Assembly: GCA_003818205.1 (NCBI GenBank)
Contig: RPRQ01000034.1
Coordinates: forward strand, 1-50,418
Direction of reading: 5' to 3'
From: Bacteroidales bacterium
Lineage (GTDB): Bacteria > Bacteroidota > Bacteroidia > Bacteroidales > Tenuifilaceae
DNA: 50,418 nt
Positions 32,901-42,688 of this stretch are shown piece by piece; the stretch's first letter is position 1, and each line of letters begins with the position of its first letter. Position numbers and translations under genes: made by a program. The notes beneath the pieces were generated by a model. That model ran no database searches. It was not told the origin of the DNA and saw only the letters and a list, made by a program, of their open reading frames with translations.

Positions 32901-35900
32901 AAGAGGAGAAAAACAAACTTATTTTCACACAAAAAGAGCTACAAAGGGCTTATAATGAAGTAGAAAAACTTATAAAAGAAAGAACCTCCGAGCTAGTTAT
33001 CGCCAATAAATCCCTAAAGGAAGAGATCGATGAGCGCATAAGAGCTGAAGAAGCCATGCAAAGAAGCGAAGAGTACTTCAGAAATATTTTCGAACATGCT
33101 ACCGTTGGAAAATCGATTACCCAAATAGGGGGGAATTTAAAAACCAATAGAGCGTTTCGACAGATTCTAGGCTACTCCGAGGATGAACTGGCAACACTTA
33201 AATGGTTTGAGATAACCCATCCTGATGATGTGGAAAGAGACAAAAATCAGATCGATTCGCTGATATCTGGCAAATACAGCTCATTGCGCTGGGAGAAGAG
33301 GTACATCCACAAAAATGGGCATACCGTTTGGGTTGACCTAAGCACCGTTCTACAACGGGATAGCAATGACAAACCTCAATACTTCATAACTACAATTCAG
33401 GATATTACAGAACAAAAACAGACAATAACAGCACTCCTTGAGAGTGAGGAGCGATTCCGTAAAGCATTTTTAATCAACCCCGATTCGATAACCATTACCC
33501 GTCAGAATGATGGGAGATACGTTTCGGTGAATGAGGGGTTTACTAATATTTTTGGCTACACCCAGGAGGAGGTTATAGGTAAAACCTCCCTGGAGATAAA
33601 TATGTGGCAAAACCCCAATGAACGGAATAAATTCGTTGCCGAATTGAAAGCGAAAGGGGTTACTGAAAATTTTGAGGCAAAGCTCATAACCAAAGATGGG
33701 AGGTTGGTTGAGTGCATTGTATCAGCAGCGTTAATAGATCAAAATAACACTCCTCTAATACTAAGTTCAACCAGAAATATAACCGAGAACAAACGAACAG
33801 AAGCAACAAAAGCAAGGCTTCTGCACATCCTCGAATCGAGTATCAACGAAATTTATGTATTCGATCCTAGCAGCTTACTTTTCGAATATGTAAATAAAGG
33901 AGCGTTACAAAATCTTGGTTACACCTTGGAGATAATGCAGAGCATGACACCTGTTGATTTGAAGCCAGAGTTTACAGAAACATCATTCCGCAAAACTATC
34001 GAACCATTGCTCAGACACGAACAAAAACAGCTAGAATTCAATACGGTACACCGCCGTGCCAATGGCACTCTTTACTCCGTTGAAGTTCATCTGCAACTCG
34101 TTGAATACAAAGGCAATCAGGTATTTCTAACCGTAATTCTCGATATCACAAAGCGTAAAGAAGCCGAAGAAGCCCTTATAGAAAGCGAACGACTGCTGAG
34201 AGAATCTCAAGAAGTTGCTCGGCTGGGTAGCTACGCCTGGGATTTATCGATCGGGCTATGGAAAAGTTCCGATATTCTTGATGAGATTTTCGGGATAGAT
34301 GATAATTATATACGAACTCTTGAGGGTTGGGAGAATATCATTCATCCCAACTGGCGAAACGAAATGACCAGCTACGTTATCAACGAAGTTATTGGTAAAC
34401 ATCAACGATTCGATAAGGAGTATAAGATCATCAGGCAAAACGATGGTCAGGAACGCTGGGTGCATGGATTAGGCGTTCTTGAGATTAATGATAAGAATAA
34501 GCCCCTAAAGCTAATCGGAACGATAAGCGATATAACCGAGCGGAAGCAGATAGAATCGGCTCTACTCGAAAGTGAAGAGAAATATCGTTTAATTGCAGAT
34601 AACACAGAGGATTGGGTCTATTGGGTAACCCCAAATAGAACCTTGCGTTACACCTCGCCGTCCTGCGAAAAATTAACCGGATACACACCCCTAGAATTCA
34701 CTAGTAATCCCAACCTTATTGAGGAAATAATTTACTCTGAGGATGCCGAAGTTTTCAAGCTTCACTCCAAAATTATTCAAGAAGAAAAGTGTGCGGAGGA
34801 TATAGAGTTCAGAATAAATACAAAAGCAGGTAAAGTACTATGGGTGAGCCATTCATGCAGTCCAATATACACACCTATTGGCGAATATGCTGGACGAAGA
34901 ATAACATGCCGAAATATTAATGCCCGCAAGCTAGCCGAAGAAGCGCTCAACCGACAGAATACGCTTCTTTCAACTCTATTAAAAAATCTTCAAATTGGAA
35001 TATTTATGGTTGAGGCACCATCGGGCAAACCCTTACTGGCGAATGATGCTGCCTACAATCTACTTGGACGCGGAATACTGCCTGATGTAAACAAGAATAA
35101 TCTTTCGGAAGTTTACAGAGCATATAAAGCTAGTAGCAATGAGCCATACCCTCCCGAAGAGATGCCAATTACCCTCGGGTTAATGGGTGAATCGGCACAT
35201 ATTGACGATATGGTAGTGGAGCGTCCTGATGGTACAAAAACGCTACTTGAAATATTCGGAGCACCTATACTCGATAAGGATGGTAAGGTTTGGGCAAGCC
35301 TTGTGAGTTTTTTTGATATCACAGAGCGCAAACAAGCCGAAGAAAAACAAAAAGAAAGTCTTGCTATTATTAAAATTGCTGGCAAAATAGCCAAGCTGGG
35401 AGGCTGGAATGTAAATCTTAAAGAAAATCGTTCATACTGGTCTGACGAGGTGGCTGCTATTCATGAAATGCCAGTTGGTTACGCCCCTCTTGTTGAAGAC
35501 GGCATTAACCTTTACGCCCCAGAGTGGCGCGATAGAATATCTGAAGTTTTTACCAATTGCGCTCAAAAAGGTATTCCTTACAATGAAGAGTTGGAAATCA
35601 TCACTTATAGCGGTAAAAGGGTTTGGGTACATACTATTGGTGAAGCAGTTAAAGATGATCAAGGTGTTATTTATAAAGTGCAAGGTGCATTTCAGGATAT
35701 ATCAGAGCGAAAGCGAGTGGAAAATTCGTTGCATTCAATTACGTTGCGTCAGGAAGCTCTTCTTTTTTCAATCCCTGAAATACTGATGGAGGTCGATAAT
35801 AACAAAACCTACATATGGGCAAATAAACCAGGTTTTGATTTTTTTGGTGAAGATGTTATTAGCCATAATGCCGATTTCTACTTTGAAGGTGAGCAGGATA

Positions 35901-36829
35901 CCTATAACACCGTAAAACCGATCTTTAATAGTACCGAAAACTTGATCTATGTTGAGAGTTGGCAACGGCGAAGGGATGGAGAGAAAAGATTACTTGCTTG
36001 GTATTGTACTCCCCTCAGAGATGAAAATGGAAAGGTGAAAGGTGCGCTCTCCTCTGCCCGGGATATAACAGAACGAAAGCAAATCGAGGAGGAAATAAAA
36101 AAACTCAACGAGACGCTAGAACAAAGGGTTGTCCAACGTACCGAGCAGCTCGAAGCGGTCAACAAGGAGCTGGAGGCATTCAGCTACTCCGTCTCGCACG
36201 ATTTGCGATCCCCTTTACGGCATATCAGCGGTTTCGCCGAAATGCTGTCGAAAGATGCAGGCGAGCAGTTAACAAAAGATGCTCAGCATTACCTTGAAGT
36301 TATCAATGGTTCGGCTCAAAGAATGGGAATCCTGATCGATGATCTGCTCAAATTCTCCCGGACTGGTCGGGCTGAGATTAAAAAATCGAAATTTAGCATG
36401 AATCAAGCGGTGGATGATGCAATATCGCAGGTTAAACTTGCAATTACCGAACGCCAGATTCGTTGGGAAATATCACCTCTACCCGAAATTTTCGGCGATT
36501 ATAACCTTATACGTTTAGCATTAATTAACTTAATCGATAATGCAGTAAAATATACCCGAACCCGTAAAAAAGCCATAGTACGCATCAATTTTAGGGAAGA
36601 GGCGAATGAGTATATTTTCTGTATTCACGATAACGGGGTTGGTTTCGAGATGCAGTATGCTCAAAAATTATTCGGTGTTTTCCAACGCCTACACACATCC
36701 TCCGACTTTGAAGGAACAGGTATAGGTCTAGCAAATGTTCGCCGCATAATTCTTAAGCATGGCGGACGTATTTGGGCCGAAGCAGAGGTTGATAAAGGAG
36801 CCAAATTTTACTTTACAATACCAAAATAG
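29972..36829 (+). CDS. Cu(I) P1B-ATPase fused to an ethylene-receptor-like sensor, eight PAS domains and a histidine kinase
   Basis: One open frame of 2285 codons. Part 1 is a copper exporter: heavy-metal domain with C16-S-N-C19, a second such domain without Cys (75-140), actuator TGES 345-348, CPC 449-451, phosphorylated D493 in DKTGT, HP 532-533, GDGIND from 705, and Cu(I)-type Y770-N771 and M792-x2-S795-S796. Part 2 is an extra helix, about 831-851. Part 3 (872-970) aligns to ETR1 without gaps: Tyr883, Ile886, Pro887, Ile913, Cys916 and His920 match Tyr32, Ile35, Pro36, Ile62, Cys65 and His69; Asn876 replaces Asp25. Part 4 is a coiled coil, eight PAS domains (1032-2032), HisKA with His2076 and an ATPase ending [14 protein letters not shown]. 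The ATG is preferred to GTG at 29942, which adds ten residues. Copper-dependent ethylene or small-olefin sensing is inferred from residues and spacing. Confidence 0.93.
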   Translation: MANVKISTMPITGLSCSNCAMSVETNVRKLKGVTEANVDFASEKLNVTFDPTTISELDIITCIRNVGYGVAIGKIELPITGLQDNTDALTLEKILIKQNGVLACTVSYSTEHASLEYIPGVVSIAEFAEIIRKAGFDLVQAAETEEIEDVEAQVRASELIRQWQLLLVGLIFTIPLVTYSMLRDFRVVGFEYDQFAMLFAATIVQFIVGWKFYIGAFKSLRYGSANMDVLIMLGSSVAYFSSLLVTIKIIDSPNVYFETGAAIITLIRLGKYLEVRAKGKTSEALKALMGLRAKTAFVIRNGVEIEISVEGVTVGDIVVVRPGEKVPVDGIISEGRSAFEESMITGESMPVSKGPGDEVIGATINHEGLIKFEATKVGKNTALAQIVKLVQQAQGSKAPIQKLADEVGKYFVPIIIGLALFTFFGWVYVAQVDWTGAMINAIAVVVIACPCAIGLATPTAIMVGTSKGAENGILFKNSEVLERAGKINIVVLDKTGTITRGEPEVTDIIALSNLSENEILRLAASAERGSEHPIGRSMVISAQEKGLTLIDPSQFRAHSGFGIRATVENQNIIFGNPRMMQNEGIDIESIQDEVTRLQSRGRTVMVLALSSSNSNHPFRLAGLIAVADTLKAGAKEAIAELRQLGLEIVMITGDNQSTADAIAKEVGITRVIAEVLPNGKADAIKQLQASKSLGNFAHPTVAMVGDGINDAPALAQADVGIAIGTGTDIAMAAAGITLISGDLSGVGKAISLSRGTSQTIVQNLIWALFYNVALIPIAAYGLLSPMFAAGAMAFSSIFVVTNSLRLKAYKVQTFAPKKSILRQSLELLPRIIAPAIALAVLIIAPMLFMPDSSMEIKGANPGNMPPFLMMVMALSNALIAVAYASIPFFLIVFVRKRKDMPFTWIIFLFGLFILACGTTHIMHVIGLWWEVNWWQASVDAICAIVSIATAVVVWPVLPKILSIPSPKQLQMVNSALQEEKNKLIFTQKELQRAYNEVEKLIKERTSELVIANKSLKEEIDERIRAEEAMQRSEEYFRNIFEHATVGKSITQIGGNLKTNRAFRQILGYSEDELATLKWFEITHPDDVERDKNQIDSLISGKYSSLRWEKRYIHKNGHTVWVDLSTVLQRDSNDKPQYFITTIQDITEQKQTITALLESEERFRKAFLINPDSITITRQNDGRYVSVNEGFTNIFGYTQEEVIGKTSLEINMWQNPNERNKFVAELKAKGVTENFEAKLITKDGRLVECIVSAALIDQNNTPLILSSTRNITENKRTEATKARLLHILESSINEIYVFDPSSLLFEYVNKGALQNLGYTLEIMQSMTPVDLKPEFTETSFRKTIEPLLRHEQKQLEFNTVHRRANGTLYSVEVHLQLVEYKGNQVFLTVILDITKRKEAEEALIESERLLRESQEVARLGSYAWDLSIGLWKSSDILDEIFGIDDNYIRTLEGWENIIHPNWRNEMTSYVINEVIGKHQRFDKEYKIIRQNDGQERWVHGLGVLEINDKNKPLKLIGTISDITERKQIESALLESEEKYRLIADNTEDWVYWVTPNRTLRYTSPSCEKLTGYTPLEFTSNPNLIEEIIYSEDAEVFKLHSKIIQEEKCAEDIEFRINTKAGKVLWVSHSCSPIYTPIGEYAGRRITCRNINARKLAEEALNRQNTLLSTLLKNLQIGIFMVEAPSGKPLLANDAAYNLLGRGILPDVNKNNLSEVYRAYKASSNEPYPPEEMPITLGLMGESAHIDDMVVERPDGTKTLLEIFGAPILDKDGKVWASLVSFFDITERKQAEEKQKESLAIIKIAGKIAKLGGWNVNLKENRSYWSDEVAAIHEMPVGYAPLVEDGINLYAPEWRDRISEVFTNCAQKGIPYNEELEIITYSGKRVWVHTIGEAVKDDQGVIYKVQGAFQDISERKRVENSLHSITLRQEALLFSIPEILMEVDNNKTYIWANKPGFDFFGEDVISHNADFYFEGEQDTYNTVKPIFNSTENLIYVESWQRRRDGEKRLLAWYCTPLRDENGKVKGALSSARDITERKQIEEEIKKLNETLEQRVVQRTEQLEAVNKELEAFSYSVSHDLRSPLRHISGFAEMLSKDAGEQLTKDAQHYLEVINGSAQRMGILIDDLLKFSRTGRAEIKKSKFSMNQAVDDAISQVKLAITERQIRWEISPLPEIFGDYNLIRLALINLIDNAVKYTRTRKKAIVRINFREEANEYIFCIHDNGVGFEMQYAQKLFGVFQRLHTSSDFEGTGIGLANVRRIILKHGGRIWAEAEVDKGAKFYFTIPK

Positions 36830-37008
36830 AGATTCGCTGGTATAGGAGTTGAATTTTTGATAATCACTATTAGGTGCGCTAATGTTTTTTATTAAACAAC
36901 TGAAAATAAGTGCTTTTAATATTGAAATGTATCATTTAAATGCGTAATTTAGAAACACCTAATTCTTAATATCTATAGATTAATGCCTACTCACCAAATA
37001 TAACCAAT

Positions 37009-37455
37009 ATGGTCGATCTAAAAACAATTCTGCTTGCAGAAGACAACCCGAATGATGTAGAGCTAACCCTCCGGGCTCTTTCCGAGCATAACCTTGCCAA
37101 CCGGGTTGTTACCGTTAAAGACGGTGTTGAGGTTATGGAGTACCTAAAGTGCGAGGGAAAATTCAAACAGCGCAAAAAAGGTAATCCTGCGGTAATCCTG
37201 CTAGATATTAAAATGCCCCGCATGGATGGCATTGAGGTGCTAAGCTCAATACGAAACGAGCCTGCATTCAGAATAATTCCTGTTGTAATACTCACCTCCT
37301 CGCGCGAAGAGCCCGACCTAAAAAGATGCTATGAGCTTGGAGCGAATGCCTATGTAGTTAAACCCGTTGATTTTAAAGATTTTTTTGAAGCCGTTAAACA
37401 ATTAGGGGTGTTCTGGGGCTTAATCAACGAGCTGCCCCCCAATGGAGGGAAATAG
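37009..37455 (+). CDS. Single-domain response regulator, Rcp1 (phytochrome partner) type
   Basis: A 148-residue receiver with no output domain. ILLAEDNPNDVELTLRAL supplies the acidic pocket, Asp66 in VILLDIKMPRMDG is the phosphoacceptor, and VILTSS plus Lys in YVVKPVDF complete the site. The long insert with KCEGKFKQRKKGNPAVI is typical of Rcp1-like regulators, which pair with phytochrome-type kinases whose dimerisation helix reads [11 protein letters not shown], the form seen at the end of the preceding fusion. It starts 179 bp after the fusion and is its probable phosphate acceptor. Confidence 0.9.
   Translation: MVDLKTILLAEDNPNDVELTLRALSEHNLANRVVTVKDGVEVMEYLKCEGKFKQRKKGNPAVILLDIKMPRMDGIEVLSSIRNEPAFRIIPVVILTSSREEPDLKRCYELGANAYVVKPVDFKDFFEAVKQLGVFWGLINELPPNGGK
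37445..37449 (+). promoter_or_regulatory. Shine-Dalgarno-like GGAGG that sets the second receiver start
   Basis: GGAGG lies 7 bp before the ATG at 37457, inside the last codons of the preceding regulator. It favours 37457 over the ATG at 37442, and the two genes are probably translationally coupled. Such a motif is uncommon elsewhere in this window. Confidence 0.45.
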
Positions 37456-37456
37456 T

Positions 37457-38020
37457 ATGGAAACGATTAAAACAGAGGGAGCGCTGAACGTACTTTCGCT
37501 TGAGGACTCAATGCCTGACTTCGAGATAATTCGAAATCATCTGATAAATGCTGGCTTTAACCTAAACTTTTCTCACGTTGACACGGAGAATGATTTTTCG
37601 TTTGCCCTGCGCAGCAACAGGTTCGATATCATCATAGCTGATTTCAGCCTGCCAGGGTTCAACGCCTTTGCTGCGCTAAAGCTATGCAAAGCAATTTGTC
37701 CGATGACCCCATTCATCTGCGTATCGGGTTCTATCGGTGAGGAAACAGCTATAGAGCTAATCAAACAGGGTGCGGTTGACTACATCCTAAAGGATAGGCT
37801 AGGCAGGCTTTCCTCAGCCATAAAGCGTGCGCTCGACGAAGCCAAAGAAAAAGAGATACGGCTAAAGGCAGAGAAAGAGCTGTTAGCCAAAATGGATGAA
37901 TTGCAGCGGTTTCACGACCTAACCGTAGGGCGCGAGCTGAAAATGATTGAACTCAAAAAGGAGATAAATGAGCTGCTGAAAGAATTGGGAAGGAAAGAAA
38001 AGTTTAAGATTGTTGAATGA
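37457..38020 (+). CDS. Response regulator with C-terminal coiled coil
   Basis: A 187-residue protein. The receiver covers about 8-130, with acidic pair LEDSMPDFEII, phosphoacceptor Asp62 in IIIADFSLPGF, Ser in CVSGSIGEE and Lys in YILKDRLGRL. A charged coiled coil (about 135-187) includes a TVGRELKMIELKKEINELLK segment, the phase-setting text often found just before kinase or cyclase domains, but here the protein stops. It may be the receiver-plus-linker piece of a larger regulator used as a stand-alone adaptor. It begins one base after the stop of the Rcp1-like gene, so the two form one operon with it. Confidence 0.88.
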   Translation: METIKTEGALNVLSLEDSMPDFEIIRNHLINAGFNLNFSHVDTENDFSFALRSNRFDIIIADFSLPGFNAFAALKLCKAICPMTPFICVSGSIGEETAIELIKQGAVDYILKDRLGRLSSAIKRALDEAKEKEIRLKAEKELLAKMDELQRFHDLTVGRELKMIELKKEINELLKELGRKEKFKIVE

Positions 38021-38027
38021 GGCTAAA

Positions 38028-38103
38028 TAACCATAGAAATGCAAAGTATACCTAGAATCTTAGTACATTCATCGAGAAACTCTGTATCTCCATGGTAAAT
38101 GTT
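38028..38103. repeat. Possible degraded family B interior
   Basis: ACCATAGAAATGCAAAGT is roughly mirrored by ACTCTGTATCTCCATGGT, resembling the CCACGGAGACACAGAG core of family B. The terminal GTAACTATTCAGC ends are missing. Confidence 0.25.
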
Positions 38104-38136
38104 TTTCAATCTAGCGTAATGTTAAGTATGTATTAT

Positions 38137-38390
38137 AACGTCAGTTCGACGTAAGGGATAATTTAAATGCTATATTATCAATATTTTGCTTTGATGGGAG
38201 AAATGGAATGATGGAAAAATGGAATATTGCCTGCCTGTCGGCAGACAGGGAAGAAATAAGTTAGAAGTAACTCCAATATTCCCTGCCTACCGACAGGCAG
38301 GCATTATTCCAGTCTTCCAAAAACATAATTTTGGCATTAAAGCACTAATAAATAATGATATAATAAGCATTCTTATATCGAACTCACGTT
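38137..38390. repeat. Family A MITE-like element (A5)
   Basis: A 254-bp element from AACGTCAGTTCGACGTAAG to CTTATATCGAACTCACGTT. A perfect 5-bp duplication ATTAT flanks it (38132-38136, 38391-38395). It contains GGAATGATGGAAAAATGGAA and two nested hairpins, CCTGCCTGTCGGCAGACAGG and CCTGCCTACCGACAGGCAGG. Confidence 0.85.
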
Positions 38391-38407
38391 ATTATAACGT
38401 TTTTATT

Positions 38408-38435
38408 ATAACCGACGGGTTAACCCGTCGGTTAT
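38408..38435. repeat. Perfect 28-bp palindrome
   Basis: Bases 38408-38421 (ATAACCGACGGGTT) are followed directly by their exact reverse complement. It lies 13 bp after the right target copy of element A5 and 52 bp upstream of the CheR gene. With no loop or T-run it is more likely a repeat module or a protein site than a terminator. Confidence 0.7.
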
Positions 38436-38487
38436 AAGCGCTGAATACTATTACGTCATAGTATAGCACTAGGTAAATATTATATAG

Positions 38488-39321
38488 ATGAACGAGAAAA
38501 CCAAGCATATAACCAAACAGCTAGCCATGCATGGTATCGATATCACTCGATTCGATGCTAAATTTATAGAGAAGGCCTTTCAGAAATGCTTTGTCGAGAC
38601 CCTTTGCAATTCCGATGAAGAATACCTCCAACATCTCAGAATGAATGACGATGAGGTCAAAAAATTCCTATCCTCGTTACACATCGGCTACAGCGAATTC
38701 TTTCGAAATTCTCTTACATTCTCCGTATTAGAACGTATAATACTACCATCCATTGTTTTGCAAAAAAAGAGTTCCAAACGGAAGGAAATTCGGATTTGGT
38801 CAGCAGCATGCGCTGCAGGGCAGGAAGCGTATAGCCTTGCCATGCTGTTGGAGGAGTTGAAAAAAGGGAATGATGAAAAAATCAGCTACCGTATTTTCGC
38901 AACCGACCAGAATCAATTATCAGTAAATAAGGCAGAAAATGGCAAATACCCCATTGAATCGTTAAATAACCTGAGTATGAAACGGGTTAAGGAGTGGTTT
39001 ACAAAGCATGATGATGCCTATAGCATTAAACCACTACTGAAAGAGAATATTAACTTCTCGCGATTCGACCTGTTCAGCCATGAGCTGAGCTCGCCGCCCG
39101 AAAGCATTTTCGGCGATTTCGACCTGGTGTTTTGCGCAAACCTGCTATTCTACTATAAACCCAAGTATAGGGATGCAATACTTCAAAAAACTAACTGCTC
39201 GCTTGCCAATGAGGGGTTTCTTGTTGTAGGCGAAGCGGAACGTGACATCCTTTTAAAACATGGCTATTTTGAAGTTTCTCCGCAATCGGGAGTATTTAAT
39301 AAAAGAATGGAACACCAATGA
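38488..39321 (+). CDS. CheR-type protein glutamate methyltransferase
   Basis: A 277-residue SAM-dependent methyltransferase. The N-terminal helical CheR domain covers about 1-80, with GYSEFFRNSLTFSVLER matching the family NxTxFFR motif. The catalytic domain has IRIWSAACAAGQEAYSLAML (SAM site), RIFATDQNQLSVNKAENGKY, INFSRFDLF and DLVFCANLLFYY. No chemoreceptor, CheA, CheW or CheB gene is in the window, so it probably serves a CheB/CheR-like branch within the kinase network and not classical chemotaxis. It lies between elements A5 and B5. Confidence 0.9.
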   Translation: MNEKTKHITKQLAMHGIDITRFDAKFIEKAFQKCFVETLCNSDEEYLQHLRMNDDEVKKFLSSLHIGYSEFFRNSLTFSVLERIILPSIVLQKKSSKRKEIRIWSAACAAGQEAYSLAMLLEELKKGNDEKISYRIFATDQNQLSVNKAENGKYPIESLNNLSMKRVKEWFTKHDDAYSIKPLLKENINFSRFDLFSHELSSPPESIFGDFDLVFCANLLFYYKPKYRDAILQKTNCSLANEGFLVVGEAERDILLKHGYFEVSPQSGVFNKRMEHQ

Positions 39322-39391
39322 AAAAATGGAACGCTGATGACACGAATGATGTAAGCAACGCAGATAAAGACATATCAGGAAAAAATTTAAT

Positions 39392-39645
39392 GTAACTATT
39401 CAGCAGTAATTGAAATAAACAAAAACCACGGAGACACTGAGAACACAGAGATTAAATAAGAACAAAAGTTTAGATTATTCTTATTCAATTTAGATGATTG
39501 CTTAATAAAATGAATTTGTTTTGGTTTATTATCAAAGAGCTAATCAAGTTTATTATCTGTGGTCAATGAAATAAACCTCTGTGCTCTCCCTGACTGCCGC
39601 CTGCCTGCCGGTAGGCAGGTCAATTTCTCCGTGGTGAGTGGTTAC
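39392..39645. repeat. Family B inverted-repeat element (B5)
   Basis: A 254-bp element from GTAACTATTCAGCAGTAATT to GAGTGGTTAC. CCACGGAGACACTGAGAACA is mirrored by TCAATTTCTCCGTGGT, with a nested GCCTGCCTGCCGGTAGGCAG hairpin. The flanking octamers do not match convincingly, so its target duplication has decayed. Confidence 0.75.
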
Positions 39646-39715
39646 AATAAATCAGCGGTTATCTGCGTTTGAAAATCCGCTTTATCAGCGTTCAGTTGTT
39701 TAAAAAAACAGATTT

Positions 39716-42688
39716 ATGAACCTAAAAAACATCCGAATCGGAACTCAGCTCAAGCTAGGCTTTGCCCTACTACTAATGTTTGTTGTTGTGCTTGGTGTAA
39801 TTTCATACAAGCAGAGCGGGCAAATCCACCTGCAAACGGAAACCATGTACGCTCATCCCATCAAAACCCGAAGGGCTATTGGAGAGATAACAAGCAGTGT
39901 CTTATCTATGCGTATGAATATAAGAGACTACCTGCTAATTGAAGATGACAAAGCCCGTCAAAGCATTTTAAATGAGATGGTTGTTAATCAGTCCAATGTC
40001 CCACAAAAGATATTAGAACTCCGCCAAAGCTACCTAGGCCCCCAAGCAGATATTGATAACTTCTATAATGAATTCGCCAAATGGGTCTCTATCCGTGAAA
40101 CAACTATTCGAATTGCAGATTCCGGAAGGCTAAAGGAAGCTCGGCTTCGCCATACAACAGGAGGAATAGCCCCTACTCAGGCACTAAAGGTATTTGGAGC
40201 ATTGCAAAAAATTAGTGCCTTTGCCACGAGCAAAGGCGATGAGCTATATGCCAATTCCCAAAAATTAAACGCCTCGCTGAACAGGCGATTGATATTACTG
40301 GTTACTGCCATCCTTCTACTCTCTATACTTATTTACTACATTTTAGTTCGGAATATTCGCAAACCAGTAAAAAACCTGATTGATGCTACCCGTCGCTTCC
40401 ACAATGGCGATATGAATTCACGCAGTATATACGAATCAAATAACGAATTTGGGGAGCTATCCCTATCTTTCAACTCCCTAGCCGAAAGCATTCAGGGTAA
40501 AATGAGTTTGGATGATAAAATTTCAAACCTTTCCCAGTTAATGCTAAGCGAATATGATGCAAAAAAGTTTTTTCAGGTTACGCTTAACGCCCTTGCTACG
40601 CATACTAATTCGCAAATGGCAGCTATTTACCTGCTAAGCGAAGATAAAAAAACCTTTGATCACTTTGAATCTACGGGGATAGACAACAACGCCCGACAAT
40701 CGTTTAACGCCGAAAACCCCGAGGGCGAATTTGGTGCAGTGCTCTCAACACGAAAGATTCAGCATATTAAAAACATACCCGCTGATACCCTCTTCGTTTT
40801 TCACACCGTTAGCGGCAAATTTATCCCACGCGAAATGATTACGCTTCCAATTCTAACCGACAAAGAAGTTATAGCAATCATTTCTCTTACCAGCGTCAGT
40901 TCTTACAGCAAAGAATCCATCCAATTAGTCGATAACATTTACATCACCCTTTGCGCTCGAATAGAGGGAGTGTTGACCTACCAAAGAATTAAAGCGATGA
41001 TGAAAAAACTTGAGCTCCAAAACAGCGAACTCGAAGCTCAAAAAACTGAACTCGCACAGCAATCGGCAGAGATGATTGAGCAAAACGCTGAGCTGGAGAT
41101 GCAGAAAAAGCAGCTGGGTGAGGCCAACCGGCTTAAAACAAATTTTCTGTCGAATATGAGCCACGAGCTACGCACTCCCCTTAATTCGGTTATCGCACTG
41201 TCGGGGGTGCTAAACCGCCGTTTAGCGAACAAGATTCCAGCGGACGAGTATAGCTACATCGATGTTATTGAGCGTAATGGGAAACATCTGCTCTCGTTAA
41301 TTAACGATATACTCGATATTTCGCGTATCGAAGCGGGGCGTGAAGAGGTTGATGTTGAATCATTCAATATTAATAATTTAATTTCTGAACTTATTACCCT
41401 GATTCAACCTCAAGCAGAACAGAAAGGTATTGAGCTCATCAATGCCAAAGAAGATTTGAATATATCCATTTTAAGCGATGCTAAAAAGTGCCGCCATATT
41501 CTACAAAACCTAATCGGGAATGCGGTTAAATTTACCGAGAAGGGCAAGGTTGAAATAACATCAAAGCAAACCAAGCATCATGTTTCGATAACAATAACCG
41601 ATACAGGCATTGGAATATCCGATAACAACCTACCTCATATATTCGATGAGTTCCGACAAGCCGATGGTAGCACATCGCGCAAATTTGGTGGCACGGGCCT
41701 AGGGTTAGCCATTGCTAAGAAATACTCTAACCTGCTCGGAGGCACCATTTCAGCTAAAAGTGCTATAGGAAAAGGTTCTGAATTTATCCTAACCCTTCCC
41801 CTTCTCTACGCTGAGGAGAAAAGAATTATTGAAATGGATAAAGCCCATAACCTAAAACATGCCATTAAACCAACGCATACTAAGGTAACCTCCGATTCTG
41901 AGCTGAAAACCATACTACTGGTTGAGGATAGCGAACCAGCAATCATTCAGATGAAGGATATCCTAGAAGATAATGGCTATCATTTGCTCATTGCTCGCAA
42001 TGGTAACGAAGCGCTCAATATTATTGCCCAAACCATACCCAATGCCATGATTCTAGATTTGATGATTCCTGATATCGATGGTTTTGAGGTGTTAAAAAAC
42101 CTTCGTAATGCCGAAGCAACAGCCCACATACCAGTACTAATACTTACAGCAAAGCATATCAACAAAGAGGAACTTACGTTTTTAAAACGCAATAATATTC
42201 ATCAGCTAATCCAAAAAGGAGATGTAAAGCGCGAGGAGCTACTGAATGCTGTCGCATCCATGGCATACCCTAAACTAGCCGTAGAGGATAAACCCCAGCG
42301 AAAAATACTAATCGCTGATAAAAAGCCCATTGTGCTTGCCGTGGAGGATAACCCCGATAATATGACCACCGTTAGGGCGCTTCTGGCCAAAAACTTCGAA
42401 CTAATCGAAGCGATTAACGGTAAGGAAGGTGTTTCTATGGCCAAAGAGCATATCCCAAACCTGATATTAATGGACATTGCACTGCCTGAGATGGATGGAA
42501 TTGAAGCATTCAAAGCAATACGTAACAATCCTCGCTTACAGAATATTCCAATTATTGCACTTACCGCCAGCGCAATGACCACCGACCGTGAAGCGATTCT
42601 GGCACATGGCTTTGATGCGTACATCCCAAAGCCTATCGACGAAAACCTCTTCTTTAAAACCATCAATAATACACTTTATGGAAGATAA
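39716..42688 (+). CDS. Hybrid histidine kinase (4HB sensor, HAMP, GAF, HisKA, HATPase, REC, REC)
   Basis: A 990-residue membrane kinase. One helix (15-35), a periplasmic four-helix-bundle MCP-like sensor (to about 190), a second helix (193-213) and a HAMP domain form the input. A GAF domain (275-425) and a long Glu/Gln-rich coiled coil (LEAQKTELAQQSAEMIEQNA) lead to HisKA His483 in FLSNMSHELRTPLNSV. The ATPase has NLIGNAVKF, DTGIGIS and GTGLGLAIAKKY. Two receivers follow, with Asp781 (MILDLMIPDIDG) and Asp920 (LILMDIALPEMDG), and all catalytic positions are present. The stop overlaps the next kinase's start by 11 bp, so the two are translationally coupled. Confidence 0.92.
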   Translation: MNLKNIRIGTQLKLGFALLLMFVVVLGVISYKQSGQIHLQTETMYAHPIKTRRAIGEITSSVLSMRMNIRDYLLIEDDKARQSILNEMVVNQSNVPQKILELRQSYLGPQADIDNFYNEFAKWVSIRETTIRIADSGRLKEARLRHTTGGIAPTQALKVFGALQKISAFATSKGDELYANSQKLNASLNRRLILLVTAILLLSILIYYILVRNIRKPVKNLIDATRRFHNGDMNSRSIYESNNEFGELSLSFNSLAESIQGKMSLDDKISNLSQLMLSEYDAKKFFQVTLNALATHTNSQMAAIYLLSEDKKTFDHFESTGIDNNARQSFNAENPEGEFGAVLSTRKIQHIKNIPADTLFVFHTVSGKFIPREMITLPILTDKEVIAIISLTSVSSYSKESIQLVDNIYITLCARIEGVLTYQRIKAMMKKLELQNSELEAQKTELAQQSAEMIEQNAELEMQKKQLGEANRLKTNFLSNMSHELRTPLNSVIALSGVLNRRLANKIPADEYSYIDVIERNGKHLLSLINDILDISRIEAGREEVDVESFNINNLISELITLIQPQAEQKGIELINAKEDLNISILSDAKKCRHILQNLIGNAVKFTEKGKVEITSKQTKHHVSITITDTGIGISDNNLPHIFDEFRQADGSTSRKFGGTGLGLAIAKKYSNLLGGTISAKSAIGKGSEFILTLPLLYAEEKRIIEMDKAHNLKHAIKPTHTKVTSDSELKTILLVEDSEPAIIQMKDILEDNGYHLLIARNGNEALNIIAQTIPNAMILDLMIPDIDGFEVLKNLRNAEATAHIPVLILTAKHINKEELTFLKRNNIHQLIQKGDVKREELLNAVASMAYPKLAVEDKPQRKILIADKKPIVLAVEDNPDNMTTVRALLAKNFELIEAINGKEGVSMAKEHIPNLILMDIALPEMDGIEAFKAIRNNPRLQNIPIIALTASAMTTDREAILAHGFDAYIPKPIDENLFFKTINNTLYGR

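Noticed and set aside
38219-38437. 72-codon frame over element A5 and the palindrome
   Set aside because: A reading of the repeat and its nested hairpins (LPVGRQGRN, FPAYRQAG); no independent coding signal.
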